A stretch of DNA of 64,000 nt from Thinopyrum elongatum (GCA_011799875.1 CM022302.1:186612942-186676941), one strand, 5' to 3'. Positions 1 to 12,704 are shown, numbered from the stretch's first letter. The notes: generated by a model not told the origin, from the letters alone. A program made the numbers and translations.

Positions 1-102
1 ACAAGTAACAGTAAATTTTAGCACGTAATATAAATTTTTCCTTACCAAATTCCACTCACCAAAAGCATTTTGCTCCTCGGCAATGGCGCAAGTAAAGAGC
101 CT
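1..102 (-). other. Gypsy leader with degraded primer-binding site
   Basis: Read on the minus strand, this stretch directly follows the end of the LTR at 103..1620. It contains a TGGCGCC-like primer-binding site (here TTGCGCCATTG, slightly degraded) in the usual short distance from the LTR. That makes it the start of the internal region of a minus-strand Gypsy element whose body lies left of the window. No coding sequence is visible. Confidence 0.5.
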
Positions 103-1620
103 TGATGACCCACAAGTATATGGGATCAATCGTAGTCCTTTCGATAAGTAAGAGTGTCGAACCCAACGAGGAGCAGAAGGAAATGACAAGCGGTTTTCAG
201 CAAGGTATTTTCTACAAGCACTGAAATTATCGGTAACAGATAGTTTGGTAGCAAGATAATTTGTAACAAGTAACAAGAGTAAAAATAAGTGTAGCAAGGG
301 AGCCCAATCCTTTTTGTTGCAAAGGACAGGCCGGAACAACCTCTTATAATAAGTAAAATGTTCTCGAGGACACACACGGGGATTTCATCTAGTCACTTTC
401 GTCATATTTGCTTGATTCGCGTTCGCTACTTTGATAATTTGATATGTGGGTGGACCGGTGCTTGGGTGTTGTTCTTACTTGAACAAGCCTCCCACTTATG
501 ATTAACCCCTCTCGTAAGCATCCGCAACTATGAAAGAAGAATTAAGATAAAATCTAACCATAGCATTAAACATACGGATCCAAATCAACCCCTTACGGAA
601 TAGTGCATAAACTAGGGTTTAAGCTTCTGTCACTCTAGCAACCCATCATCTAATTGCTACTCCACAATGCATTCCCTTAGGCCCAAAGATGATGAAGTGT
701 CATGTAGTCGACGTTCACATAACACCACTAAGGGAATCACAACATACATATCATCAAAATATCGAACGAATACCAAATTCACATGATTACTTATGACAAG
801 ACTTCTCACATGTCCTCAAGAAACAAAAGCAACTACTCACAAATCATATTCATGCTCAAGATCAGAGGGGTATTAAATAGCATAATGGATCTGAACATAT
901 AATCTTCCACCAAATAAACCAACTAGCATCAACTACAAGATGTAATCAACACTACTAGTCACCCACAGGTACCAATCTGAGGTTTTGATACAAAGGTTGA
1001 ACACAAGAGATGAGCTAGGATTTGAAATGAGATGGTGCTGGTGAAGATGTTGATGAAGATTGATCCTCCAATGATGAGAGGGTTGTTGGTGATGACAATG
1101 GCTTCGATTTACCCCTCCCGAAGGGAAGTATCCCCGGCGAAATCGCTCCGCCGGAGAGCAAAAGTGCTCCTGCCCAAGTTCCGCCTCGAGATGGTGGTGC
1201 TCCGTCCCGAAAGTCCTCTCCTTATTTTTTCTAGGGCAAATGGGCTTATATACCAGAAGATGGGAACGGGAGGCGGGCCAGGGGCCCCCCTACCCACCAG
1301 GGCGCGCGCAGGGGGGTAGGCGCACCCTCATGCCTAGTGGGCACCTGGGTGGCCCCCTCTGGTACTTATTTTCTCTAATAATTTTTATTTATTCCAAAAT
1401 AAATCTCCGTGAAATTTCAGCTCATTTGGAGATGTGCAGAATAGGTATCTCTGACGTAGCTTTTTCAGGTCCAGAATTCCAGCTGCCGGCAAACTCCCTC
1501 TTCATGCGAAACCTTGCATATAAAGAGAGAAAAGGCATTAGAATTGCTCCACAAAGTGTTATAATGATTAAAAACACTCTAAACAACAGTAGGAAAACAT
1601 GATGCAAAATGGGCGTATCA
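103..1620 (-). mobile_element. 5' LTR of a minus-strand Gypsy element
   Basis: On the minus strand the block opens TGATACGCCCATTTTGC and closes CTTGTGGGTCATCA, so it has TG...CA ends. The length of 1518 bp and the order of sub-sequences match the abundant Triticeae Gypsy LTR family with TGATACG starts. A leader with a degraded TGGCGCC primer site follows at 1..102, so this is a 5' LTR, not a 3' or solo LTR. The flanks (AGCCT inside, CCACC outside) cannot be compared for a duplication because the other end lies outside the window. Short ORFs here are chance. It appears inserted into the plus-strand LTR that resumes at 1621. Confidence 0.7.
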
Positions 1621-2644
1621 CCACCCCTGTTCTTCATCGGGAGGCCAGATCGAGAGTGCGTTCGGGGCTCCGGAGAGGGGGATTCATCGCCATCATCATC
1701 ACCAACCCTTCTTCATCACCAATTTCATGATGCTCACCACCGGGAGTGAGTAATTCCTTCATAGGCTTGCTGGACGGTGATGGGGTTGGATGAGATTTAT
1801 CATGTAATCGAGTCAATTTGTTAGGGCTTGATCCCTAGTATCCACTATGTTATGAGATTGATGTTGCTATGACTTTGATATGCTTAATGCTTGTCATTAG
1901 GACCCGAGTGCCATGATTTCAGATCTGAACCCTTTATGTTTTCATGAATATATTTGAGTTCTTGATCCTGTCTTGCAAGATATACGCACCTATTATGTGT
2001 TATGATCCACATACCCCAAGGTGACAATAATTGGGATTCTTTTCGGTGATTGCCATAGTTTGAGGAGTTCATGTATTCACTATGTGTTAATGCTTTGTTT
2101 CGGTTCTCTATTAAAATGAGGCCTTAATATCCCTTAGTTTCCTTATGGACCCCGCTGCCACGGGAGGGTAGGACAAAAGATGTCATGCAAGTTCTTATCT
2201 CAAGCGCGTATGACTATATACGGAATACATGCCTACATTACATTGATGAATTGGAGCTAGTTCTGTGCCGCTCTAGGTTGTGACTATTATATGATGAATG
2301 TCATCCAACACAATTATCTATCATTGATCCAATGCCTACGAGTTTTGCATATTGATCTTTGTTAAGTTACTATTACCGCTATTGTTGTTACAATTGCTAC
2401 AAAACTACTACTGTTATTGTTACCGTTACTATTGCTACTATTACCACTTCTATCAAACTATCATATTATTGTGCTACTGATCACTCGGCTGCAGATATTT
2501 AGTTCTCCAGGTGTGGTTGAATCGACAACTCAACTGCTAATACTTGCAAATATTCTTTGGCTCCCTTTGAGTCGAATCAATAAATTTGGGTTGAATACTC
2601 TACCCTCGAAAACTGTTGCGATCCCCTATACTTGTGGGTTATCA
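1621..2644 (+). mobile_element. Truncated LTR of a second Gypsy element
   Basis: The segment ends in the common Triticeae LTR terminus ATACTTGTGGGTTATCA at 2628..2644. It contains the AT-rich TTGTTAC/CTACTA-rich tract usual in that LTR type. The 5' part is missing from this side because the preceding LTR (103..1620) interrupts it. No primer-binding site follows 2644, so it is probably the end of a 3' LTR or of a solo LTR. Family assignment is by recognition of the terminal sequence only. Confidence 0.55.
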
Positions 2645-4030
2645 GTCCACTTTTTTCGTGCGAATGACACTGAGAGCTTTTTGTGATTTTTATAAAAAAA
2701 ATTGCAAGACCTTTTGATTCAAATTTGGTCTTTGCTTCTCTTTGCATCTTCTCCAGAACTTGCTTATCCTTCATTGCTTTGTTGAGATCTTTGGAGATTT
2801 TGCTCAACTCAGCGAATTGTATTGTTACTAGCTTGGTGAGATCATCTGGCAAACCCAAGCTGCTTAAATCTTCGGAGTTTGCACATACGCAGCGCTGACA
2901 ATGATGTCAATGAAGTAGCTAAAATCATACTTCTTTGGTTCCTCTTTGGTAGTAGGAACCTTAGATTTTGCCTTCTTGGCAGCATATTCAATTTCTTCTG
3001 CAACTTGAATATTTATTTTTGTAGCAGTCTTGGTCAAATTCTACGATGGAGTAGAGACCGAAGGTTTGTCAGCTGGTTTCTCCATAGTGTGCCTTGGAGA
3101 TCATCTCGGGGATGGCCAAACTTTTGCTGGCGATGGACTCTGCGAAGGCTTATTCAAGACAACCAACTTGTCATACATTCTTCCGCATCTTCTTCGTAGC
3201 TGGATGAGTGTGCTTAGATGAATCAGATGCTGCCTTCTTATTTCTTTTCGAGATAATTTTCCTTCGTGGCTTCGCAACACTAGAAGGTTCATCCTTCTTT
3301 GAACGACTTGCTTTAGAAGCAGAGGCACACTCCTTCTTCATCAACACATCCTGCTGGGTCAGGTCAACATTCTTTGCCTCTGTTTCCTTGGCCTTAGCTT
3401 CTTTCACTTCACACTTGGCTTTTGCCTTGGCCCTTTTTTTTTGCTTCTCCAAGGAAATTAGCAACAGTTTTGAGAGAGTCTAGGTGAGCATTCGGAGGCT
3501 GAGGAGACCTTACTCTCTCATCGCCTTCTTGGATGCAGCCCTCGGCAATGTAATCATTCCAAGGAGGGGTGAACGCAAAAAAGAATTTGATATTTTTGTT
3601 GAACATATTCAAATCGGATCATTTTCCTATCCAATGCCTTTGGATTTTCTGCAGCCTGTTATTTCTATCAGTGGTTGTTTCATGACCAGGCGGTGTCCGG
3701 TAAGGTTCAGGATCAGACATTTTGGCCGTTGTGTTTGGCTCTCAGCCACGACCAACTTTTTTGGGTTTTCCATCAGAAATCAGACCTTGAGCATCAATGT
3801 CCACTTCCTCTTCAGGCTCGGTTTCAATGGGTGGAATATCATTAGGCTCAGCTGCTTTCTTCTTCGGAGCCTTGGGTGGCTTCGAGGGATTTGCAGTTCC
3901 CCTCATTCTTTTTCGGCATGTGCCGTGCTCTGGTGAAATCTACGGCAATTTCACTTCCTCTGGCTCAGAATGATCCTCTCGAACCAGATGCCATGAGCTA
4001 CCTGTAAAGAGAAATAGATGCGAGGGAAAA
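2645..4030 (-). pseudogene. Degenerate lysine-rich/coiled-coil ORF of a retroelement
   Basis: Several overlapping minus-strand open stretches in shifted frames look like one decayed coding region. They include a lysine/alanine-rich segment (about 3171..3464, many KAK, KEA and SKK motifs) and a predicted coiled-coil segment (about 2690..2858: TKLVTIQFAELSKISKDLNK). I do not recognise a named domain. Its position, same strand and downstream of the gag remnant at 5335..9060, suggests an extra ORF of that SIRE-like element. It could instead be a separate older repeat. Frameshifts and stops make it non-functional. Confidence 0.35.
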
Positions 4031-5334
4031 TAGACAGGGTCACAAGCATGCACGAATAGGTTTTGAAAGAAAACGGATTTTCTTGGAGGGTTAGATCCAA
4101 AGTTCAACAAGAAGCAATTGAAGATATCCTCGACAAATTTTTATCTAGCAAGATCTAAAAAAATTGCTAGATTGGAATCTACCTAAACTTCGTTGTTCTA
4201 TTTGGAACCCTAGATCTGAGACTTGTACGATGTAAAACTACAAAACGTACGAAGTAAATCCTAGAGATTCCTAAAGATCTACCATTGTAGTAAAATCAGA
4301 TGGAAAATCATGTTGGATGAACAAACCCTATGAATACAACAAGGTGATGGTTCATACATATCTCTGTACCCTAATTTGGCGACAGAGATCAACTACTGCG
4401 AAGCGGTGAAAGAGTTTACCGCGACAGTGAGGACCAAATGCGTCGAGTTTACGTCAGAGTTGCACAGCGGAGCTCCTCGCCGGACTAGCTTCGAGCACGG
4501 GCTTAGATGGTGGTGAGAGAGGAGGTGTTGAGGGAAATGGTGGAGGAGAAACCAAGGAAGACGATGACGGGGGGGGGGGTATTTATAGCGGGAGCACTTA
4601 ACCACCTCAGCAAGATCGACGGCCCACAACAAACAGACATTCTGCATTCAACGAGCACGATGGCGATCATGGAGATCGTGGGGTACGTGGCAACCATTCC
4701 TACAAAAATCTCGAGAGAAGAGCGGAAGACCGAAAGTTTGAATGGGCTTACACCAAAATGGATAAGCATTCGAAGTGCATTTCATTCGCGACCAAGGACG
4801 TCAGAAGAAATGGTACTTTAGGTCAAGTTGCACACTCATGATTGATAGCATAGAGTTTAGACGAGAGAGAATAGAGAGGAAAAGGGTCCGAAACAAATTC
4901 ACTCAGCAAGAAAGCAAAAAAATAGACAAATAGTTCTGAGTGACTTGTTCATCGGACAAAACACAAGAACCAACAAAAGGCACAAAGGGAAACAGAGAGA
5001 ACTAAACACGAGCGAAAACAAACTAACACAGATAGAAAACAAAACGAATGAAAACAAGCACCAACTATTAAGTCTCGGGGCTAAGGATGGACATTAGATG
5101 TCCCTGAGATAGTTCCTGCAAGAAGGATTAGTTGGATTTCACCACCCACACTTTTGTGAGAAGTGGAGACCTCATTTGTCTTGGCCGAGCAGGAGATGTT
5201 TTCTTTCGATATCCTCTGGAGTTCACCTATGTAGTGCGAGTGTAATCATACAAATATGCATTAAAGTTGTTCCCAGAGACATGAACATAATGATTTGAAG
5301 AAGTACGCATGTACTCCTTCTGTAGAGAGTTCAA
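4031..5334. other. Non-coding retroelement sequence
   Basis: This stretch of about 1.3 kb lies between the gag remnant and the lysine-rich ORF remnant. It contains a short G run at 4569..4578 and only short chance ORFs on both strands. I see no reverse transcriptase, integrase or RNase H motif, although pol would be expected here in a complete Copia element. Confidence 0.35.
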
Positions 5335-5652
5335 CTAGTTCCGTTTTAAAGGATATGTATTTTCACTCTGCGAGTGATATTCATCACTTCGAAGAGAATT
5401 TCCCTGCATGGTCAAGTTAGCAGAAATAGAGAGATTTTCAATGATGGACTTCTTCACCCAGACTTGCTTCTTGGATGAACCTGTTCTGCAGTTTGCCCCA
5501 ACATACTGAGCAAAAAACTTACCATTCTGTTGCTTGAAGAGTTTGTAGTTTGAGTCGTCAGACTCATCAATGTCAATAGGAATGGGACAGTCATATCCCG
5601 AAAGTAATGCAGGCAAGAGAAGCCAACTTGTTTGAGGATATTTCTCGGGGGT
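5335..5652 (-). pseudogene. SIRE-like Copia gag, C-terminal part
   Basis: The minus-strand frame from 5652 down to 5335 reads SGYDCPIPIDIDESDDS... followed by NGKFFAQYVGANCR and KQVWVKKSIIENLSI. This is the type of segment found between gag and protease in SIRE-like Copia elements. The upstream part of the same reading region resumes at 7188, on the other side of a solo LTR. The longer open frame reported through 5865 runs into the LTR and is not real coding sequence. Family assignment is by resemblance. Confidence 0.5.
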
Positions 5653-7182
5653 TGCTACTTGTTGTGAGCTGCGTTGGGATTTCCTCAAAGAGGAGAGGAT
5701 GATGTAGTACAATAGAGATAAGTATTTCCCTCGGTTAAGAACCAAGGTTATCAATCCAGTAGGAGAACCACACAACTCCTCGTGAACAACACCTACACAC
5801 AAAATAACAAATACTTGCACCCAACACAAACAAGGGGTTGTCAATCCCTTGGCGGTTAATTGCAAGGATCAAATCTCGTAGTGATAGATAGATAAACAAA
5901 AACAAAAAAAATAAAAGTAAATAAATTGCAGCAAGATATTTTGGATTTTAATATATGATAAAGATAGGCCCCAGGGCCATAGTTTTCACTAGAGGCTTCT
6001 CCCTCGAACAAAAAGCATACGGTGGGTAAACAAATTACTGTTGGGCAATTGATAGAAAAGCACATAGTTATGACGATATCCAAGGCAATGATCATGTATA
6101 TAGGCATCATGTCCGAGACAAGTAGACCGACTCCTGCCTGCATCTACTACTGTTACTCCACACATCGACCGCTATCTAGCATGCATCTAGAGTATTAAGT
6201 TCATAAAGAATGGAGTAACGCCTTAAGCAAGATGACATGATGTAGACAAAGTAAATCCAATGAATATGAATAAACTCCATCGTTTTATCCTTAATGGCAA
6301 CGATACAAATACGTGTCATGTCCCTTTCTGTCACTGGGACTGAACACCGCAAGATCGAACCCATCACAAAGCACCTCTCCCATTGCAAGATAAATCAATC
6401 TAGTTGGCCAAACCAAACGGATAGATTAGAGAAATACAAAGCTATAATAGTCATGCATAAAAGAGTTCAGAGAAGACTCAAATAATATTCATAGATAATC
6501 TGATCATAAACCCACAATTCATCGAATCCCAACAAACACAACGCAAAAAGGATTACATCGAATAGATCTCCAAGAACATCGAGGAGAACATTGTATTGAA
6601 GATCAAAGAGAGAGAATAAACCATCTAGCTACTAGCTATGGACCCGTAGGTCTATGGTAAACTACACACACATCATCGAAAGGGCAGCAAGGTTGATGTA
6701 GAGACCCTCCATGATCGATTCCCCCTCCGACAAAGTACCAGAAAAGGTCTCCAGATGGGATCTCGCGAGAACAAAAGCTTGCGGCGGCAGAAAAAGTATT
6801 TTGGTGGCTCTCTGTTGGTTTCCCGATTTTAGAGAATTTATATAGTTAGAATTAGGTCAAACGGAGGAACGAGGGGCCCAAGAGGCACATGGGCGCGCCC
6901 ATGTGGCTTGTGGCCCGCTCCTTCGCCTTCTGGCCTCCTCCCAAAGCTTCTAGGGTCTCTTATGTCCAGAAAAAATAATTCAAAAAGTTTCATGGATTTG
7001 GACTTCGTTTGGTACTGATTTCCTGGAAAACCAAAAACAGGCAAGAAAAGCAACTCGCACTTGGCACTAAGTTAATAGGCCAGTCCCAAAAAATGATATA
7101 TAATTGCATATAAAACATCCAAGATTGATACTATAATAGCATGGAACAATAAAAAAAATATAGATACGTTGGAGACGTATCA
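5653..7182 (-). mobile_element. Solo LTR (Gypsy) with 5-bp target duplication
   Basis: The 1530-bp block opens TGATACGTCTCCAACGTATC on the minus strand and ends GTAGCA, with TG...CA termini. It is flanked by identical 5-bp duplications GGGGT (5648..5652 and 7183..7187). No internal region, primer site or second LTR accompanies it, so it is a solo LTR left by unequal recombination. It sits inside the gag region of a SIRE-like Copia remnant and is therefore younger than that element. Short ORFs within it are chance. Confidence 0.85.
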
Positions 7183-7187
7183 GGGGT

Positions 7188-9060
7188 CCAGTATGTTCCA
7201 TCTGCATTGAGTTTTCTCTCGAAACCCAATCCTTCCTTTCTGGGATTTTTGTGCAAAATAGACTTCTTGAACACATCACATAGTGTTTGATGCCTGTTGA
7301 GGCTTTTCAGCTTGTCTATCTCAAGCAAGTTCTTCAACTTGGAATTTTCATCAGAGATTGCAACAAATTCCTAGGTGGAGGGGTTAGATTCACCATTCAT
7401 TATAGTTGCAGTTTTCTCGATGATAGCAGTAGATGTTTCAGGAGTGGAATCAACATTGCTGCAGTCTGAGCATTTTATGCAAGGTGGTACAAAATCATCA
7501 GGAAGTTTTTTAGTTTGCTCGGCGAAAAGAGAAGCCTTTTCTTTCACAAGCTCATTATAAGAATCCTTTAGTGATTCGAGTTCTTGATTCCTGTTTAGGA
7601 GATCATCTGATAAATTCTTGTAATCGACCGAAAGAGAATTATAAAGATTGGATAGATCATCGAGGGTTGAAGAGAGAGCTTCATGCTCTACTGTCAACTC
7701 TTGTTTTTTCTCCATCTCTTTGACCACCAAAACATTCATGTTTCCTGAGTTTTTTCTTAAGTCTTTCAAGAGCATCTTGTTGAGCTTTAGCCATCTTGAC
7801 AAGCATAGCATAGGCTACATTTTCAGGAGAGAATGTAGTCATGTTAATAGATTTTTGGTGTTTTGATGATACTTGATCTCTTAAAGCTTTTGCCATGAGG
7901 TAGAGTGCAGTTGGCTCATCATCACTTGACACATCATTAGTGTCATCACAGTAGTTTGAGGATTCTAGTGACTCTATATGCAACGAATGCATTGCCTTGG
8001 CCTAGGTTTCTTTCGACTTCATCTTCATCTGACTCGGGTTCTGATACTTCATCTTTGGAGTCCATTGTCTATACCAGCCAGCTGAGATATTCTCTTCATA
8101 TTGGATTCAATCATAACTTTGGCCTGCGCGTCAGTGACTGGTCTCTTTGAATAAGATGTTGATGGTTCATTCTTCTTCGTGAGCTTAGTTTGACGGTTTG
8201 TGCGTACGAATCCAGAGCAGTGAAGTGCATGCCATCTTCTGCCAGCTTAAAATCTAATACCCAGTTAGGGCAGTTGGTAATGTAATGACCATAGGGTTTG
8301 CATTTATAGCACTTCATTTCCAGAGGTGGCAATCTTCTCGAAGATCTTGATGATTCCTCCTCCGGTGGATTCGACAGACAGAGATTTTGTCTTCTGAGAT
8401 TGTTGAGGCGTTCGGTAAGCATTTCAAGTTCTCTCATGATAGAGTGTTGATTTTCGATATATTCTTCTTCTTCGTGAGAGCTTCCATAGTGAGACATGAT
8501 TTCTCCTTCTCCTTCTGAAGAAGACTCTGGTTGCTCATTTTCTTTTTCCATCAGTTCTTCGTGTATGACCAGCAGCTTCATGATTTCAACTGAATGGAGA
8601 TCTTCATAATCAGGTCTTTCCTTGATCTTGCCAACGATAGGATTAAAGGATTTATCAAGAGAACTAAGTAGTTTGTTGATTACATCTTGATCATGATATC
8701 TTCAACTCCACGTTGATGTAATCGTTCAACAATATTGCTTAGGCGATCAGTGAGCTCCATGACACTTTCCTTCCGAAGGCTTCGGGAGTGGGCGAACATA
8801 GCATGAAGCATATTAGTGTGAGCACCAGTTCTGGCTATGAAACCTTCATGAATGTTTTTTATGGCATCCCAGATTTGCTAGCAGTCTCAAGGTTTCTGTG
8901 TCGAATGAAAACATTTCTGGAGATGCTGTTACAAATGATATCCTTCTCGCTTGTGCATCCAACCGAATGTTTGCTTCATCTTCATGAGTGGGGGTTTCCG
9001 GATGTAGAATGGTATATCCATTTTTCCACAATCTGCCATAGTTCCTCACTGATAGCTTGA
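7188..9060 (-). pseudogene. SIRE-like Copia gag remnant with CCHC knuckle
   Basis: Minus-strand fragments in several frames together describe a retrotransposon gag. The 8111..8581 frame carries a zinc knuckle, CYKCKPYGHYITNCP (CX2CX4HX4C). The 7371..7811 frame is a long coiled-coil region (EHEALSSTLDDLSNLYNSL... and so on) as in SIRE-type gag proteins. The 7681..7992 frame adds a linker with ENVAYAMLVKMAKAQ. Frameshifts separate these pieces, so it is dead. The primer-binding site and 5' LTR lie just upstream (9209..10861), and the continuation lies beyond the solo LTR at 5335..5652. Confidence 0.65.
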
Positions 9061-9208
9061 AGTCTAATTCTCATTTTTCCTTGCTAGTAGAGATAGTCAT
9101 TTCCATCAAAGATGGGAAATCTTTCAGAGCGCGTCGATCTACCTGCATACGACATACTAAAAACTCCAAGGCGGTTAGACCTTTAATAAACAAAGACAAG
9201 GAGACCTA

Positions 9209-9220
9209 GCTGTGATACCA
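9209..9220 (-). other. Primer-binding site of SIRE-like Copia
   Basis: On the minus strand, TGGTATCACAGC begins two bases after the LTR end. It closely resembles the initiator-tRNA-Met primer site TGGTATCAGAGC used by most plant Copia elements. It fixes the element orientation as minus. Confidence 0.7.
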
Positions 9221-9222
9221 AT

Positions 9223-10861
9223 TGTTAGGATCAAGAGTATATTGACCAGAGGGGGGTGAATGGGAGATTCAAAATTTATTTCCAAACTTTGAACCAAACA
9301 CAAACACAGTAGCGGAATAAACTGTGTAGATCAAGCACTAAAAGAAAACAGTCAGAACTAGACGAAATATAAGGTGCAGAGGGAGCTAAGCAAATCTTTC
9401 GAAGAAAGATATTATGATCATTCGAGAATAATAGCTTACAATCTTTACTAGGATGATGCTAATGCAGTATGCAAACAAGCAGAACAGCATGGGAGAGCTA
9501 GTAGCACGAAAAAGATCAAGGAAGTTTACTAGCGAATGGAGAATGATTGATAACCAAATCATAGTCTGAAGCGAATGAGTGTAAGTGATAGTAAATGAAA
9601 TGGTATATGCGCACAGATACACAAAAATAAACAAGCTACCGATGTTGATACATGATCATGAATACTATCAAACCACAGAGCACTGAAGATAAACTACCGA
9701 ACGAATTGCAGTAGAGTAGAAAGAACTAGTGGTGCTCGATGGCGACAGAAGGATTTAGTAGACCAGTTCGCCCTTCTGCCAAAGGACTATGTCTGGTTGG
9801 AGGGACTTGTGATTGAACACAGGAGCAAACCTCTCTCCATCCTATTCTCCTTCAACCTGAAGCTGATCAGACTTCGGTTGATTTCACTCATGGTGGATAC
9901 TTGTCGGTGATCTCCAAACCTTCGACAGACTTCTTCGCGAACCAGAATTACTATTAGTTGCTGAAGACTTTGCTTGGTGCCGACAATTACTCTTCGTCAC
10001 TTAAGCCGACACCTATCCGTCTGGAGAGTGTGCAGCTCTCAAGAGTAATAGGTACAAGAACTCTAACTCAGAACTATAGTGATGCTCAGCCACTGTCTAA
10101 GTTTTGGCTCTTGATTTTCTCTTAGTGGATCTTAAACTCAAACCTCTCGAGAGGGGATGCTCAATCAATCTTCTCAGAATCTTAAGCAGAGCAGCCAACG
10201 GATAACATTGGTGCGGGGTGGCTATTTATAGCCATAGCCTTCCCTGATGGGAAATGACCATATTGGACATGCAAGTTCAGCCAATGGCCGAACGACATGT
10301 TTCCAATGGTTGGATTTTGAGCACAACGGTAACATTCCTTGCGGAGCAAGAAATGCTAACTCCTCGGTCCAAAAGATATCTCCTGCAGCTTTGAAGAACA
10401 ACGTCTATCGCTGACTGGTAATCATTCAGTTTCGGCTAAGCATCACATTGGACCTAAGATTCGAGAACCTATACCCCTCTTAATAATACAGAGGTCCTAT
10501 GACTTAGATAAGAGAAATAAGAACAACGAAAGGAATGCTACATCTTCACTTCGCCTTCAATCCTGTCGACTGTAGTCATTCTTCCTCGGACGAATTGAAT
10601 TTGCGGTCAGTAATAATCTTAAAGGGGTCAATTCCTTCGATACCATCTTCTTGCCTTCATTTCTTCTCGAAATCTAGCGCTTCCTTCTCTGCCACACAGA
10701 TAATCTTAGGTGAAGTTCTTCGAATTTCATCACCGAACATAGTATTCTTCTCGGGCTTTCATGGACTATTTCTCTTTGTGCGCACTAGCAAACAAATCAA
10801 TCCATGCCTGTTTCTGACAGCAATATCCAAAACACAAGGAGGGCAAGTTATTGCACCAACA
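9223..10861 (-). mobile_element. 5' LTR of SIRE-like Copia element
   Basis: The 1639-bp block has matching inverted ends (TGTTAGG... and ...ACCAACA on the + strand). It is followed on the minus strand by the primer site at 9209..9220 and a gag region. A minus-strand TATA box (TATAAATAG, near 10228..10236) fits LTR promoter placement. No second copy is in the window, because the 3' end of the element is lost or outside. The right flank (10862 onward) is Gypsy gag sequence, so this Copia element inserted into an older Gypsy element. Confidence 0.65.
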
Positions 10862-11754
10862 GCCTCCGCTATGGTGGCCCCTACGCCGGCGCTTGGGGGG
10901 TTTTCTGCCTCCTCCTCCTCCATCTTTGGGGGTATCCACCATATAAACATCGTAGGTGGAGGTAGCTGCCCATTTACCGGTATGAGTGACGGAAGGCGGC
11001 GAGGTAGAGTCTGACATCTCATCGAGTCTTCCTCCATGTCGGTTGCCTCCTTGGAGGCGTATGCTAGGACGTCGGTTAAATCTTCGACGATAGCGACTAG
11101 GTGGGTGGAGGGTGGGTTTAAAATCCCAACCTCTCCAGATTTCCCCCAGATCCGATCATAAACCAAGGTTTGATTGTTTGAGATTGTGAGGACCTGAATC
11201 CGATCTAACATCTTGTTCAGAAGTGCCTTATCGGCCTCGCCCATATCTTGATTGAAAGCTGGGCTTAGCTGCAGTCTGCCCGAGATCCCATCTAGTGTGG
11301 CCTCTGGATTTTCGCCGACCAAACTTGACGTTTGAACCGCCGGGGTAATGCTCGGCTCTGTGCTTGAAGCTAGATCCGAGATGTGATCCGCGCCGTGGTC
11401 CTGGTCCAAGATTGAATCTGAGATCATATAAAGGCGTCGGGGGAGTCTTCGGACTGGTCTGACACCCAGCCCGAAAACGCAAGCTCGCCGCGAGCACCCG
11501 CAACATATTCCAGATTTCCAAACCTGATGGTCTGGCCAGGAGCGAAGTTTTCGATCTAGCCGAGGTGGCCAGTTGAATTGGCGTTGAGCGTGATGCTGCC
11601 GAAGACACAAAGCTGACTGGGGAAGAAGGTCTTCCCATAGCCAATGTTGTCGTCGATCCGAAGATGAGCCATCGAGCTGCTTTGACCACACAACGGGACC
11701 TACATGGGCCACCAATATCGGAGTTGAATCCGGCGGATCTCGGGTAGGGGGTCC
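10862..11754 (-). pseudogene. Gypsy gag N-terminal remnant
   Basis: Minus-strand frames contain MSDSTSPPSVTHTGKWAATS and YMVDTPKDGGG. I recognise these as the start region of a common Triticeae Gypsy gag with the ...YASKEATDMEEDSM... stretch before it. The reading frame is broken between the 10759..11883 and 10766..11017 frames. The fragment starts beside its own LTR (11755 onward) and is cut off at 10862 by the SIRE-like Copia LTR. The open frames reaching beyond 10862 run into that LTR by chance. Confidence 0.55.
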
Positions 11755-12191
11755 TGAGCTGTGGATCTTAGCTTGATGGTAACATGACAGAAGAGGGACA
11801 CGGTGTTTACCTAGGTTCGGGCCCTCTCGAAGAGGTAAAACCCTACGTCCTGCTTTGATTGTATTAATGTGATGGGGGTACAAAGTACATGATGATCTAC
11901 CTCGAGATCATATGTGTAGGTCTCTAACTCTACCCTACGGACTAAACCCCTTGGCTTATATAGGCACCAGGGGTGCCTAGGGTTACATGTAGGTCGATTA
12001 CATCTAGGGATAAACATGCCGATGATTCAAACGTGCATTAAAGTATGCACCAAGTCTTCGAAGGATTCCATCTTGAGTACGCAGTGGGTCATGGCAAACA
12101 TGACCCATTCTTTGGTTGCCTATGGGTCCTCGGCCCGGCCCATGACTGGCAGGCCGACGTGGTTGGCACCCCCTAGTCCAAGACACCGTCA
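11755..12191 (-). mobile_element. Gypsy 5' LTR (approximate boundaries)
   Basis: The block begins at TGAGCTGTGGATC directly beside the leader sequence GGACCCCCTACCCGAGATCCG (minus strand). It contains the conserved U5 text CCTAGGTTCGGGCCC and a minus-strand TATA box (GCCTATATAAGCC, near 11955). The right end is uncertain: CAAGACA (12185) or CCGTCA (12191) are possible ends. No flanking duplication could be verified. Confidence 0.45.
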
Positions 12192-12530
12192 CGCCCCACC
12201 GTGGCCGTTGTTGCTCTGCTGCTAATGGGCTGTCGATAGAAAGCTCGCGGTCGTCTAGGTCACGGCCGAGGCGACCGGGCACCGACGAAGGTGGCTCATG
12301 GTGGTCGGCAAATGTGGCAGGGAGCTCAGGACACACCGTTCCGCCGTTCTCGCGTGTGCCACCACCTTTGCTTCATGGAGAGGAGATAGGGGGCTGGTGC
12401 CAGGAAGGGATATGAAGGCCGGCGTTGGGGTCTTCGACGAGACGGTGCCGGCAGAAAGATCAGGGAGGAAGGGTGTGGGCGTCGATGGGATTCAGTGGCC
12501 GCACGCGGGATGCAAGGGCGAGGCGGGAGC

Positions 12531-12540
12531 CCTTTTATAG
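12531..12540 (-). promoter_or_regulatory. TATA box on the opposite strand
   Basis: On the minus strand the sequence is CTATAAAAGG, a consensus TATA box in GC-rich surroundings. It points away from BIO3-BIO1 and lies about 390 bp upstream of its start codon. No convincing coding region follows on the minus strand: the short open frames at 12004..12586 run into LTR sequence. It could be an old LTR promoter or a relic divergent promoter. Confidence 0.35.
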
Positions 12541-12704
12541 GTCTATACGACGGCGAAGCGGTGGCTGCAGTGGGTGACTCGTGCAAGGGATTGGAGAAAA
12601 TTTTCTAGAAAAGGGGGAGAAAGACGAAGCCGTGAGATGGGTTATCTCCCAGGTCATTGGCAAGATTCACTCAGATCCGTACCACGCCATATCCCAAACA
12701 AATA

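Noticed and set aside
1032..1602. Plus-strand ORFs
   Set aside because: They lie inside a recognised LTR and have no motif.
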